Shown: positions 7,486 to 13,548 of the stretch, piece by piece
Layout of the letters: every line of letters begins with the position of its first letter
How positions within the stretch are numbered: position 1 is the first letter of the stretch
NCBI GenBank assembly: GCA_038217425.1
Contig: JBBQPM010000163.1
Location: forward strand, 1-15,694
Length of the DNA stretch: 15,694 nt
DNA from: JAIEPT01 sp038217425
GTDB taxonomy: Bacteria > Planctomycetota > Planctomycetia > Gemmatales > Gemmataceae
Reading direction: 5' to 3'
Position numbers and translations under genes: made by a program
The notes under the pieces: generated by a model
The model's database searches: none
What the model was told of the DNA's origin: nothing
The model's input: the letters and a program-made list of their open reading frames with translations, nothing else

Positions 7486-8310
7486 ATGCACGGACCCAAC
7501 GACCACTTTCAAGAAGGCGGCGTCCCCAGCATCGGGCCGATGTACTACTTCATGCGCGGCCCTCAGCGCATCGGCCCGGCGCCGCGCGACCAGCTGCTCG
7601 CGCTCGGCCTGACGCGCGACGCGCCCGTCTGGTTCGAAGGAGCCGGCGACTGGATGCGTGCCGATCAGGTGCCGTCGCTTCGAGACGTGATCGCACGCCT
7701 GCCCGTCGGATATCCCACGTTACCGGAGTTGAGCTATCCCCCGGGCCCGAGCTATTCGACGCGCCATTTCACCCCCGGCATTCGGCCCTCGACCTTCCAT
7801 GTCCTTTATTACTGGTACCTGGGACTGCTGAGCAGCGCGGTGTTCATTTCGCTGGTCGGCATCGCCTGCCTGGTCATCTACAATGCGTCGCGGACGCGAA
7901 ACCACGCCTGGGAGGTCGCCGGCGGGTTGTCGCTCCTGGGCGGAGGCGGCCTGCTCCTGGCCGCCCAGGGATTGTTCCTGATGCTGCTCTACCAGTGCTG
8001 GAGCGTGATTCAAGACGGCTCCGCCCAGGCGACTCCGGGCACGGCCGTCGGTTTCTTGTTCATCCCCGTGTTTCACATTTACTGGATGTTCGTCGCCATT
8101 GCCGGCCTGGCCAACGATCTCAACCAGTACGTCCGACGTTACAACATCGAATCCCGCTTCGTGCCCGCGGGCTTGCCGCTCGCCGGGTGCATCGTCGCCG
8201 TCTTTCCGCATCTCAATCTGCTCATCAGCCTGCTCGTGCTTTGGCCCCTCTCGATGCATTTCTTCCGCAGCACGGCCGCCGCCATCGCCGAGGCGCAGGC
8301 TCAGCGGTAG
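7486..8310 (+). CDS. GYF_2-domain polytopic membrane protein
   Basis: This 274-aa protein has two parts. Residues about 19-66 form a GYF_2-like domain (MYYFMRGPQRIGPAPRDQL, then APVWFEGAGDWMRADQVPSL), a small fold in bacterial membrane proteins thought to bind peptides. After a proline-rich linker (about 74-105) come about four hydrophobic segments, near 108-132, 145-171, 186-208 and 228-260. The pattern FLFIPVFHIYWMFVAIAGLA (190-209) resembles DUF4328-type and other bacterial four-helix membrane domains, but I would not name the family firmly. The ATG lies four bases after the TPR gene's stop, so the two probably form one transcript and may act together at the membrane. No clear Shine-Dalgarno is present, so translation may depend on coupling. 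Confidence 0.75.
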   Translation: MHGPNDHFQEGGVPSIGPMYYFMRGPQRIGPAPRDQLLALGLTRDAPVWFEGAGDWMRADQVPSLRDVIARLPVGYPTLPELSYPPGPSYSTRHFTPGIRPSTFHVLYYWYLGLLSSAVFISLVGIACLVIYNASRTRNHAWEVAGGLSLLGGGGLLLAAQGLFLMLLYQCWSVIQDGSAQATPGTAVGFLFIPVFHIYWMFVAIAGLANDLNQYVRRYNIESRFVPAGLPLAGCIVAVFPHLNLLISLLVLWPLSMHFFRSTAAAIAEAQAQR

Positions 8311-8373
8311 ACGGGGGTGCGGGCGGCAAATTCAAGAGACAATTCTTCTCTCCTTGTTTCCGCAGCTCGTCCG

Positions 8374-8379
8374 TAGAAT
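8374..8379 (+). promoter_or_regulatory. Putative -10 box (TAGAAT) upstream of the helical protein gene
   Basis: TAGAAT lies 51 bases before the ATG at 8431, in the 120-bp gap after the GYF_2 gene. The nearest -35-like word, TTGTTT (8354-8359), is only 14 bases away, so the promoter is incomplete by sigma70 standards. The leader has no evident Shine-Dalgarno. It contains the octamer TCACCACT twice. Confidence 0.3.
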
Positions 8380-8430
8380 GAGAACGGGGCGTCTTACTCA
8401 CCACTTGCCATTCACCACTCGGAACTCGTC

Positions 8431-9588
8431 ATGGAAGCAGCCGTGCTCGATCGACTTCGCGATACCTTTCAATCCAATGGCGCCCAGGCCGCCATCGACG
8501 ATCTCTGCGCCGAGTTCAAATCCGCCAAGGATTATCAGGGGCTCTTCTACGCCCTACTCATGAAGAAACGCGTCGAACTCGGCGTCAGTCCCATCGCCAC
8601 CGGAACCAACAACGACCTCCCCGAAAAGGCGACGCCCGCGTTCGAAGACGGCATTCGCGAAGCATGCCGGACCGTCGGCAATCTCTTCCTTGAAGACAAA
8701 CAGATCCCCGCCGCCTTCGGTTTCTACCGCATGATCGGCGAGACCGGCCCCGTCGCCGACGCGCTCGACAACATCGTCATGACCGATGACGTCGATCCTC
8801 AACCGCTCATCGACGTCGCGTTCCATCAGGGCGTGCTTCCCAAGAAGGGCTACGAGTGGCTGCTCCAGCGCTACGGCATCTGCAACGCCATCACCACGCT
8901 CTCCAGCGGCGAACTCCCGTACGGCCCTGACGTCAAGCATCACTGCATCAAGCTTCTTATCCGCACGTTGCATAAAGAACTCATGACCCGGCTCAGCGAG
9001 GAGATCGAAAAGAAGCAAGGATTCCCGCCCAGCGCCAAGACGCTCAAGGATCTCGTGCAGGGCCGCGATTATCTCTTCGCGGACGACTTTTATCACGTCG
9101 ATCTCTCGCACCTGAACTCCGTCGTGCAGATGGCCAGCCAACTCTCGCCCTGCGACGAACTGCGTCAGGCCCGCGACCTGTGCGCCTACGGACAAAAACT
9201 GTCGCCGAAGTTTCAGTACCCGAGCGATCCGCCGTTCGACAATCTTTACGTCGACTACGACTTCTTTTTCGCGATCTTGTTGGACGACGACGTCGACAAG
9301 AATCTGCAGCACTTTTACCAAAAGGCGACTGACGCCGACCCCGACGAGATCGGCACGTACCCGGCCGAGGTGCTGGTGAATTTGCTGTTGCGGATCGGTC
9401 GGCCCAAGGAGGCGCTGGAGGCGTCGCGCAAGTATCTGGCGGCTGCGGGCGAGGGCCGGCATTCGTGTCCGAGCTTTGTGGAGTTATGTCAGCAAACGGG
9501 TTCGTACCGCGAGTTGGCGGAAGTGGCGCGCGAACAGGGGCACCCGATCAATTACCTCGCGGGCCTGATCGCGGAAAAGCCGAAGTGA
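8431..9588 (+). CDS. Uncharacterised alpha-helical protein coupled to a GGQ protein
   Basis: This 385-aa soluble protein is one I do not recognise as a named family. It has no signal peptide or membrane segment. It reads as continuous amphipathic helices, with TPR-like pieces such as VGNLFLEDKQIPAAFGFYRM (about 86-105) and LVNLLLRIGRPKEALEASRK (near the C-terminus). It also has acidic patches such as AILLDDDVDK and a Cys-containing stretch near SPCDELRQARDLCAYGQKL. An adaptor or helical-repeat scaffold is the best guess. The stop overlaps the GTG of the release-factor-like gene as GTGA, so the two proteins are probably made together, and a ribosome-linked role is a reasonable but untested idea. 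The ATG at 8431 lacks a clear Shine-Dalgarno. Confidence 0.7.
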   Translation: MEAAVLDRLRDTFQSNGAQAAIDDLCAEFKSAKDYQGLFYALLMKKRVELGVSPIATGTNNDLPEKATPAFEDGIREACRTVGNLFLEDKQIPAAFGFYRMIGETGPVADALDNIVMTDDVDPQPLIDVAFHQGVLPKKGYEWLLQRYGICNAITTLSSGELPYGPDVKHHCIKLLIRTLHKELMTRLSEEIEKKQGFPPSAKTLKDLVQGRDYLFADDFYHVDLSHLNSVVQMASQLSPCDELRQARDLCAYGQKLSPKFQYPSDPPFDNLYVDYDFFFAILLDDDVDKNLQHFYQKATDADPDEIGTYPAEVLVNLLLRIGRPKEALEASRKYLAAAGEGRHSCPSFVELCQQTGSYRELAEVAREQGHPINYLAGLIAEKPK

Positions 9589-10115
9589 ACGCCGACCGCG
9601 CTGCGTGGGCCGCGCTCAGCGACGCGCAACTTTTGGCCCAGTGCGGCATCGACACGTACCGCGCGAGCGGGCCGGGCGGACAGAAGCGCAACAAGACCAG
9701 TTCCGCCGTCCGCCTGCGCCACGAGCCGACCGGCCTCATCGTCATCGCCGAGGAAAGCCGATCGCAGCACGAGAACAAGGCGAAAGCTCTCAAACGGTTG
9801 CGGCAGGCGTTCTACCTCAAGCGGCTCGAATCCGTGGACTTGGCCCGAGTCGCGCAGCATCCCGAGATCCAGGCGTGCCGAACCGCGGCCGAGCGACTCG
9901 ATGTGGGCCGAAAGGATCCGCGGTACCTCCCCGCGATCGCCGTGATGCTCGACGTGCTTGAAGCGGTCGAGGCTCAGGTCTCCAGTGCCGCGGAGTATGT
10001 CGGCGTTTCGACCGGAAATTTGATCGCGTTCTTCGAGCAAGACCCGAAGGTTTGGGAGCAGCTCAACATCGTCCGGCAGAAGTTTCGCCAAAAACCCTTA
10101 AGGCCGGGGAGTTGA
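9585..10115 (+). CDS. GGQ-domain release-factor-like protein with extra C-terminal domain
   Basis: The 176-aa protein carries the peptidyl-tRNA hydrolysis domain of class I release factors and ArfB. YRASGPGGQKRNKTSSAVRL (25-44) includes the catalytic GGQ at 31-33, followed by HEPTGLIVIAEESRSQHENK (46-65) with the family's SRSQHENK element. The codon-recognition domain of RF1/RF2 is absent. ArfB instead has a short basic tail. Here the C-terminal 90 residues form a helical extension (DPRYLPAIAVMLDVLEA, SSAAEYVGVSTGNLIAFF, then a basic KFRQKPLR end). The likely role is hydrolysis of peptidyl-tRNA on stalled or free ribosomes. The GTG start overlaps the upstream stop as GTGA. The frame is open further upstream, but homology begins just after this start. 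Confidence 0.82.
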   Translation: MNADRAAWAALSDAQLLAQCGIDTYRASGPGGQKRNKTSSAVRLRHEPTGLIVIAEESRSQHENKAKALKRLRQAFYLKRLESVDLARVAQHPEIQACRTAAERLDVGRKDPRYLPAIAVMLDVLEAVEAQVSSAAEYVGVSTGNLIAFFEQDPKVWEQLNIVRQKFRQKPLRPGS

Positions 10116-10141
10116 CTTCGTATCATATAGTTAAATATGTC
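10112..10141 (+). promoter_or_regulatory. Possible promoter for the phosphatase gene
   Basis: TTGACT (10112-10117, five of six matches to TTGACA) overlaps the stop of the GGQ gene. Eighteen bases later comes TATGTC (10136-10141). The region between is AT-rich (TATAGT at 10126, TAAATA at 10132), unlike its surroundings, but the alternative -10 boxes are badly spaced. If it is used, transcription would start near 10148, which favours the downstream ATG at 10167. Confidence 0.3.
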
Positions 10142-10166
10142 CCTTTTCCTGAGCCCGTCTCGATCT

Positions 10167-10622
10167 ATGCCCGCCCCGTTTGGATTTTCTTGGATTGAGA
10201 AACCGCTGCTCGCCGGAATGGCGCGGCCCGACTCCGTGCTGGAATTAACCTGGCTACGCGAGCATGGCGTCCAGCTCATCATCAGCCTGACGGAAGACCC
10301 GCTTTCACGCCACGACGTCAACGAGGCGGGGCTCTTGTCGATGCACATTCCGATCCAGGACATGCACGCCCCGGCGTCGCACCAGATCGACCTGTGCATG
10401 TCGGCGATTCAAAAGGCCCACAGCAACCATCTGGGCGTCGGACTCCATTGCACCGCCGGCATGGGCCGAACGGGCACGATGCTCGCCTGCTATTTCGTGA
10501 CGAAGGATCTGAGCCCGTCCAGCGCGATAGCCAAGGTGCGCGAGATGCGACCCGGTTCGATCGAAACGCCGGAGCAGGCCGAGGCGGTGATGGACTTCGC
10601 CCGCCGGCGCAACCGAGCCTGA
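10167..10622 (+). CDS. DUSP23-like dual-specificity protein phosphatase
   Basis: This 151-aa protein is a cysteine-based phosphatase of the dual-specificity class. The P-loop is LHCTAGMGRTGTMLACYF (93-110), with nucleophile Cys95 and Arg101. Asp65 in IPIQDMHAP is the likely general acid. From memory it matches human DUSP23 (VHZ) along its length: an N-terminal FSWxxxxxLAG, SLTE (40-43), PASHQID, and the C-terminal MRPGSIETPEQAEAV (127-141). The family dephosphorylates phosphotyrosine and phosphoserine/threonine in small substrates; the substrate here is unknown. An in-frame ATG at 10137 would add ten residues outside the homology. Neither start has a Shine-Dalgarno, and I prefer 10167. It starts 52 bp after the GGQ gene and ends just before a hairpin at 10623. 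Confidence 0.88.
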   Translation: MPAPFGFSWIEKPLLAGMARPDSVLELTWLREHGVQLIISLTEDPLSRHDVNEAGLLSMHIPIQDMHAPASHQIDLCMSAIQKAHSNHLGVGLHCTAGMGRTGTMLACYFVTKDLSPSSAIAKVREMRPGSIETPEQAEAVMDFARRRNRA

Positions 10623-10640
10623 GGAACGGCTCGCCGTTCC
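10623..10640. terminator. Hairpin directly after the phosphatase stop
   Basis: GGAACGG (10623-10629) pairs with CCGTTCC (10634-10640) around CTCG, beginning at the base after the TGA. No T-tract follows, so it could be a weak or factor-dependent transcript end, or a copy of a short palindromic repeat. Its core CGGCTCGCCG resembles the GCGAGCCGC core of the hairpin at 13308-13326. Confidence 0.4.
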
Positions 10641-10663
10641 CCCAATGATCGTGGTAGACCAGA

Positions 10664-10680
10664 TAGAATGCTCTTATAGT
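10664..10680 (+). promoter_or_regulatory. Putative -10 boxes for the HERGH cassette
   Basis: Two -10-like words lie upstream of the TTG start at 10700: TAGAAT (10664-10669) and TATAGT (10675-10680). The first matches the TAGAAT seen before several other genes in this window. No convincing -35 hexamer is present for either, and the leader would be short (about 15-25 nt) without a Shine-Dalgarno. Confidence 0.3.
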
Positions 10681-10699
10681 ACCATCCTCGCCGCAACCG

Positions 10700-11167
10700 T
10701 TGAGTCCAGCGGAACGGCGTGCCCGTCGAAAGCGGATCGCTCGTGCTGCCTTGGAACTTGGGTTCGAGGGGCACATCGAGTACCGGCATGTGTACAGCCA
10801 ATCGGGAGGCGCACAATACGGGCAGGGAAGTACGGCCGCAGAGGATTTACTAACGGTGTTCGCGGAGGCGTTCGAACGCGATGCCGATCCGGAGGATTTT
10901 TCGCTCGAGGCCATTCTGGCGCACGAGCGCGGTCATCAGTTGCTCGCACGCCACCAACGAATCGCCCAACGGGTAACGGGCCGAATCTCGGCAGCGAGTG
11001 AAGAAATCCTTGCCTCCCTACTGGGGGCCCTGCTCTGCGTGAATGTGTCCGACCGCGATGCTCTCGTTGGCAAGGCCGCCGTGGAACTCCTGAATCATCA
11101 AGTAGCGTCTGATGTCGCCCTGCTACAAATTGAAAAACTCTGGTATCTTTTGGAGGAACTGTTGTGA
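10700..11167 (+). CDS. Small HExxH (HERGH) putative zinc metalloprotein
   Basis: This 155-aa protein has a basic N-terminus (SPAERRARRKRIARAALELG, 2-21). A central helix with AILAHERGHQLL (71-82) holds a perfect HExxH signature at 75-79. About 22 residues later, SEEILASLLGALL (100-112) places a glutamate where gluzincins such as the ImmA/IrrE family carry their third zinc ligand. I infer a small cytoplasmic zinc metallopeptidase-like protein, but overall similarity to ImmA/IrrE is not clear and the substrate is unknown. The start is TTG at 10700: no ATG or GTG lies in frame between the upstream stop at 10664 and this codon, and no Shine-Dalgarno is seen. Its stop overlaps the GTG of the next gene by four bases. 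A regulatory or toxin-antitoxin-like role is conceivable. Confidence 0.68.
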   Translation: MSPAERRARRKRIARAALELGFEGHIEYRHVYSQSGGAQYGQGSTAAEDLLTVFAEAFERDADPEDFSLEAILAHERGHQLLARHQRIAQRVTGRISAASEEILASLLGALLCVNVSDRDALVGKAAVELLNHQVASDVALLQIEKLWYLLEELL

Positions 11168-11388
11168 TTGGCCGCAAAAAGCTTCGTACGATTCGTCAAG
11201 AATTGCAGCAATCGCTGGCGGCAACCGGCGAGGATCCGATTGTCTGTTTGGAAAAACTGATGAGCTCTTCTGAGCCGCAAGGATTGGCTTCCAATCAACA
11301 GAGCGAAGTTCTCCAATCTCTCCGGCGCCTTCTCCAAGATCCAGATAAGCCCATCGTGAAGAAAGCGAGAGTTGGCGTCCGAAAGTAA
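11164..11388 (+). CDS. 74-aa protein translationally coupled to the HERGH protein
   Basis: I do not recognise this small protein. It starts with basic residues (MIGRKKLRTIRQELQQSL, 1-18) and continues as predicted helices with two Leu-rich stretches (DPIVCLEKLM, 24-33, and EVLQSLRRLLQDPDK, 48-62). It ends in a very basic tail (KKARVGVRK, 66-74). No helix-turn-helix, zinc motif or signal peptide is evident. The start is well supported: the GTG overlaps the preceding stop as GTGA, and GGAGG (11152-11156) lies seven bases upstream. That is the best ribosome binding site in this part of the window. Tight coupling suggests a partner or regulator of the HERGH protein at matched or higher stoichiometry. 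Confidence 0.62.
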   Translation: MIGRKKLRTIRQELQQSLAATGEDPIVCLEKLMSSSEPQGLASNQQSEVLQSLRRLLQDPDKPIVKKARVGVRK

Positions 11389-11467
11389 GAGTGCACGCCG
11401 AGGGGAATTTTCACGGGCAAGCCGGAGAATTCGAGAATGGAGTGGCGGCCTGAATGCGAGGTGAAGC

Positions 11468-11729
11468 ATGAAGGTCGAAGATCTAATTGAAATGTACCAA
11501 GACGGCGCCATCCCCGGCTGCCAGGTGATGGCAGACAGCCTGCAGATTCTCGATCCCACACCCCCCGATCTGATTCTTAGCGTCCTCCCCGAGGCTGATT
11601 CTTAGCGTCCTCGCCGAGGAAATTTTAGAGAAGATGTTGCAGTACACGCATCGCTTTCGTCCGGGAAAAATCGTCTCGATTTCAGGCACGCCCCCGACCG
11701 AGGCCCAGGTGAAGGCGGCTGCGGGATGA
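11468..11729 (+). pseudogene. Small gene broken by a 25-bp tandem duplication
   Basis: An ATG at 11468 with GAGGTG just upstream opens a frame that begins MKVEDLIEMYQDGAIPG and stops early at 11603-11605 after 45 codons. The stop arises because a 25-bp unit is duplicated in tandem (11570-11594 and 11595-11619, one mismatch). This shifts the frame by one base. Removing one copy restores an open frame of 79 codons ending at the TGA at 11727-11729. The restored 78-aa product includes ILSVLAEEILEKMLQYTHRF and ends VKAAAG. I do not recognise the family. The good ribosome site and coding-like second half suggest a real gene disabled recently, or an assembly error. It lies 79 bp after the HERGH cassette and may belong to it. 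Confidence 0.65.
11570..11619 (+). repeat. 25-bp tandem duplication inside a small gene
   Basis: Two adjacent 25-bp copies start with CTGATTCTTAGCGTCCTC and end with GAGG. They differ only at the nineteenth base (C at 11588, G at 11613). Because 25 is not a multiple of three, the duplication causes a frameshift in the surrounding frame. Confidence 0.85.
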
Positions 11730-11804
11730 ATTAACGAGAACCGAAACGAACGGCCTGGCGCTTGGTGCAATTCCCCTGATGGTCAGCAAGTTACCGGATT
11801 CTCA

Positions 11805-11833
11805 TGGACAGCGGGGACGGCATCCGTTATCCT
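11805..11833 (+). promoter_or_regulatory. Sigma70-type promoter for the DUF1501 gene
   Basis: TGGACA (11805-11810, five of six matches to TTGACA) is followed by exactly 17 bases and TATCCT (11828-11833). The predicted start near 11840 leaves a leader of about 32 nt with AGAGGAAAAC before the ATG at 11872. This is the best-spaced promoter in the window and makes the DUF1501 gene an independent transcript. Confidence 0.55.
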
Positions 11834-11871
11834 CAGAAAGGCTACCCCCCGCCTGCCTTCAGAGGAAAACC

Positions 11872-13272
11872 ATGCGCGATTCATCCCGCCTTGTTACGCG
11901 TCGTCGTCTCTTACAAGCGGGCGGCGTCGGCGCTCTGGCCCTGGGCGTCCCCGGAACCGTCGCCGCCAGCATCGATCCGTCGCGCAGCACCAACGCCGGG
12001 GCCGCCCCCACCTCCTGCATCTTCGTCCTCCTCTGCGGCGGACCCGCCCACCTCGATACCTGGGATCTCAAGCCCGACGCCCCCGAGGACATTCGCGGCC
12101 CTTATCGGCCCGTCGCCACCCGCGTCCCCGGCATGCGCATCAGTGAACTGCACACCCAACTCCCCGCCCTGGCCAACGAAATCACGCTGATCCGCTCGAT
12201 GAGGCACGTCGGCAATATCAGCAATCACTTCGACGCCATGCATCATCTGCTCAGCGGCCAGGTCGGCGCCCCCGCCGACGCGCCGTATCTCGGCGCCATC
12301 ATGTCACGCGTGCGCCCCACCGAACGCAACATCGCCAACTACGTTTGGCTCATCCGCTGCGTCGGCGATCCGGTCTTCTGCGCCCCCAATATCGGTTCAG
12401 GCGGCTACCTCGGCGCCCAGCACGCGCCGCTCTTCGTCGGCGCCGCCAACAACCATCCCGCGATGCCGGGCTTTCGCGGCCCCGATGAACTCAAGCCCGT
12501 CGTCGATCCCGCACGGCTCGAGGGCCGAGGCCGACTGCTGCAATCGATCAACGCCGATCCCGCGACGGAAACCCGCCAGGCGCGCCGCGATTGGGACGAC
12601 ATCCAGCGCCGCGCCCTGGAGCTCGCCAGCGGCCAGGGGAGTCCGCAGGCCTTCGAACTGCACCGCGAACCGGCGCAGATCCGCGCTCGCTACGGCATGA
12701 ATCCCCTCGGACAGAACTTGCTTCTCGCGCGCCGACTCGTCGAGGCAGGCGTCAACTTCGTCACCGTCAACGGCTGGACCGGCCCCGCGGCAGGCCAAAC
12801 CGGCGGTGGTCCCCCCGCCAGCAGCTGGGACATGCACGGCAGCGAAATGGGCATGGGCAACGCCTTCGGTAACGGTTCCTATGGCATGGGACATTGCTTG
12901 CCGGTGCTCGACGCCGGGCTCTCCGCGCTGCTGGTCGATCTGCGCGAACGGGGTTTGCTCGAGCGAACGCTCGTGGTCGTGATGGGCGAGTTCGGCCGAA
13001 CGCCGCGAATCAATCAGCCGAACGTGAATCCGGGCCGACAACATTGGCCGTCGTGCTGGTCGGCGATCCTGGCGGGCGGCGGCATTCGCGGCGGCAACGT
13101 CATCGGCGAATCCGACCGCATCGGCGCCTACGTCAAGGACCGTCCGGTCTCCGTGCAGGACCTGGGCGCCACCATCTTTCATTCGCTAAACGTGCCGTTG
13201 CTCACACGCCTGGGACGCGACGGATTCACCAAGCCCGTCAGCAACGGCCAACCGCTGCTCGATCTGTTTTAG
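11872..13272 (+). CDS. Tat-exported DUF1501 family protein
   Basis: This 466-aa protein belongs to DUF1501, an alkaline phosphatase/sulfatase-like family abundant in Planctomycetes. The N-terminus is a twin-arginine signal: TRRRLLQAGG (9-18), then a hydrophobic core (VGALALGVPGTVAAS, 19-33). Export in folded form is therefore likely. Family landmarks are CIFVLLCGGPAHLDTWDLKP near the mature N-terminus, NHFDAMHHLLSG (about 118-129), SWDMHG (about 318-323), VVMGEFGRTPRIN (about 369-381), GRQHWPSCWSAILAGGGI and SVQDLGATIFHSL. AGAGGAAAAC sets the start at the ATG at 11872, although the frame is open from 11779. Members often sit beside a DUF1549/DUF1553 cytochrome-type protein, but none is here. 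The substrate is unknown. Confidence 0.88.
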   Translation: MRDSSRLVTRRRLLQAGGVGALALGVPGTVAASIDPSRSTNAGAAPTSCIFVLLCGGPAHLDTWDLKPDAPEDIRGPYRPVATRVPGMRISELHTQLPALANEITLIRSMRHVGNISNHFDAMHHLLSGQVGAPADAPYLGAIMSRVRPTERNIANYVWLIRCVGDPVFCAPNIGSGGYLGAQHAPLFVGAANNHPAMPGFRGPDELKPVVDPARLEGRGRLLQSINADPATETRQARRDWDDIQRRALELASGQGSPQAFELHREPAQIRARYGMNPLGQNLLLARRLVEAGVNFVTVNGWTGPAAGQTGGGPPASSWDMHGSEMGMGNAFGNGSYGMGHCLPVLDAGLSALLVDLRERGLLERTLVVVMGEFGRTPRINQPNVNPGRQHWPSCWSAILAGGGIRGGNVIGESDRIGAYVKDRPVSVQDLGATIFHSLNVPLLTRLGRDGFTKPVSNGQPLLDLF

Positions 13273-13278
13273 GCCCCA

Positions 13279-13437
13279 TTGGCGTTCGAAATTTCCTGGG
13301 AGAAACTGGCAAGCGAGCCGCTTGCCCTACGAGGTTTCTGGCACTTGCTTCTCCGTATGGGAGCCACGGTTCCCGATCGTAACGGCCGACCGATCTACTT
13401 GCTCGACGACCGCCAGACGATTTCCGAGTTGGTTTAG
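13279..13437 (+). pseudogene. Possible 52-codon gene remnant after DUF1501
   Basis: After the DUF1501 stop, the same frame stays open from a TTG at 13279 to TAG at 13435-13437. The product includes FEISWEKLASEPLALRGFWH and TVPDRNGRPIYLLDDRQTIS, a composition that reads like real protein. No Shine-Dalgarno precedes the TTG. The first part overlaps a palindrome (13308-13326) that is probably a dispersed repeat. I cannot name the family. It is either a decayed gene fragment or a chance frame in repeat DNA. Confidence 0.22.
13308..13326. repeat. 8-bp hairpin between convergent genes
   Basis: GGCAAGCG (13308-13315) pairs with CGCTTGCC (13319-13326) around AGC, 35 bp after the DUF1501 stop. It may help end that transcript, but no T-tract follows. 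It shares a GCGAGCCG-type core with the hairpin at 10623-10640. The rest of the 276-bp gap up to 13548 shows no confident gene apart from the possible remnant at 13279-13437. Confidence 0.45.
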
Positions 13438-13548
13438 TCCTCCCTGCCTCCGGGCTCCAGAGACGCCATGCTTTCGGGGCCGGCGTGGTCAGACTAGCAA
13501 ATGCTTTCTTGAACCCCAGGGAAAGGCCTCTTTTAGAGCGGCGCTCGT

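Noticed and set aside
9465..9584. Upstream extension of the GGQ gene
   Set aside because: It overlaps 120 bp of the preceding gene, has no release-factor similarity, and the GTG at 9585 forms a standard 4-bp overlap.
11483..11770. 95-aa minus-strand open frame opposite the broken small gene
   Set aside because: It has no ribosome site or recognisable motif, while the plus strand shows a ribosome site and a coherent coding frame once the duplication is removed.
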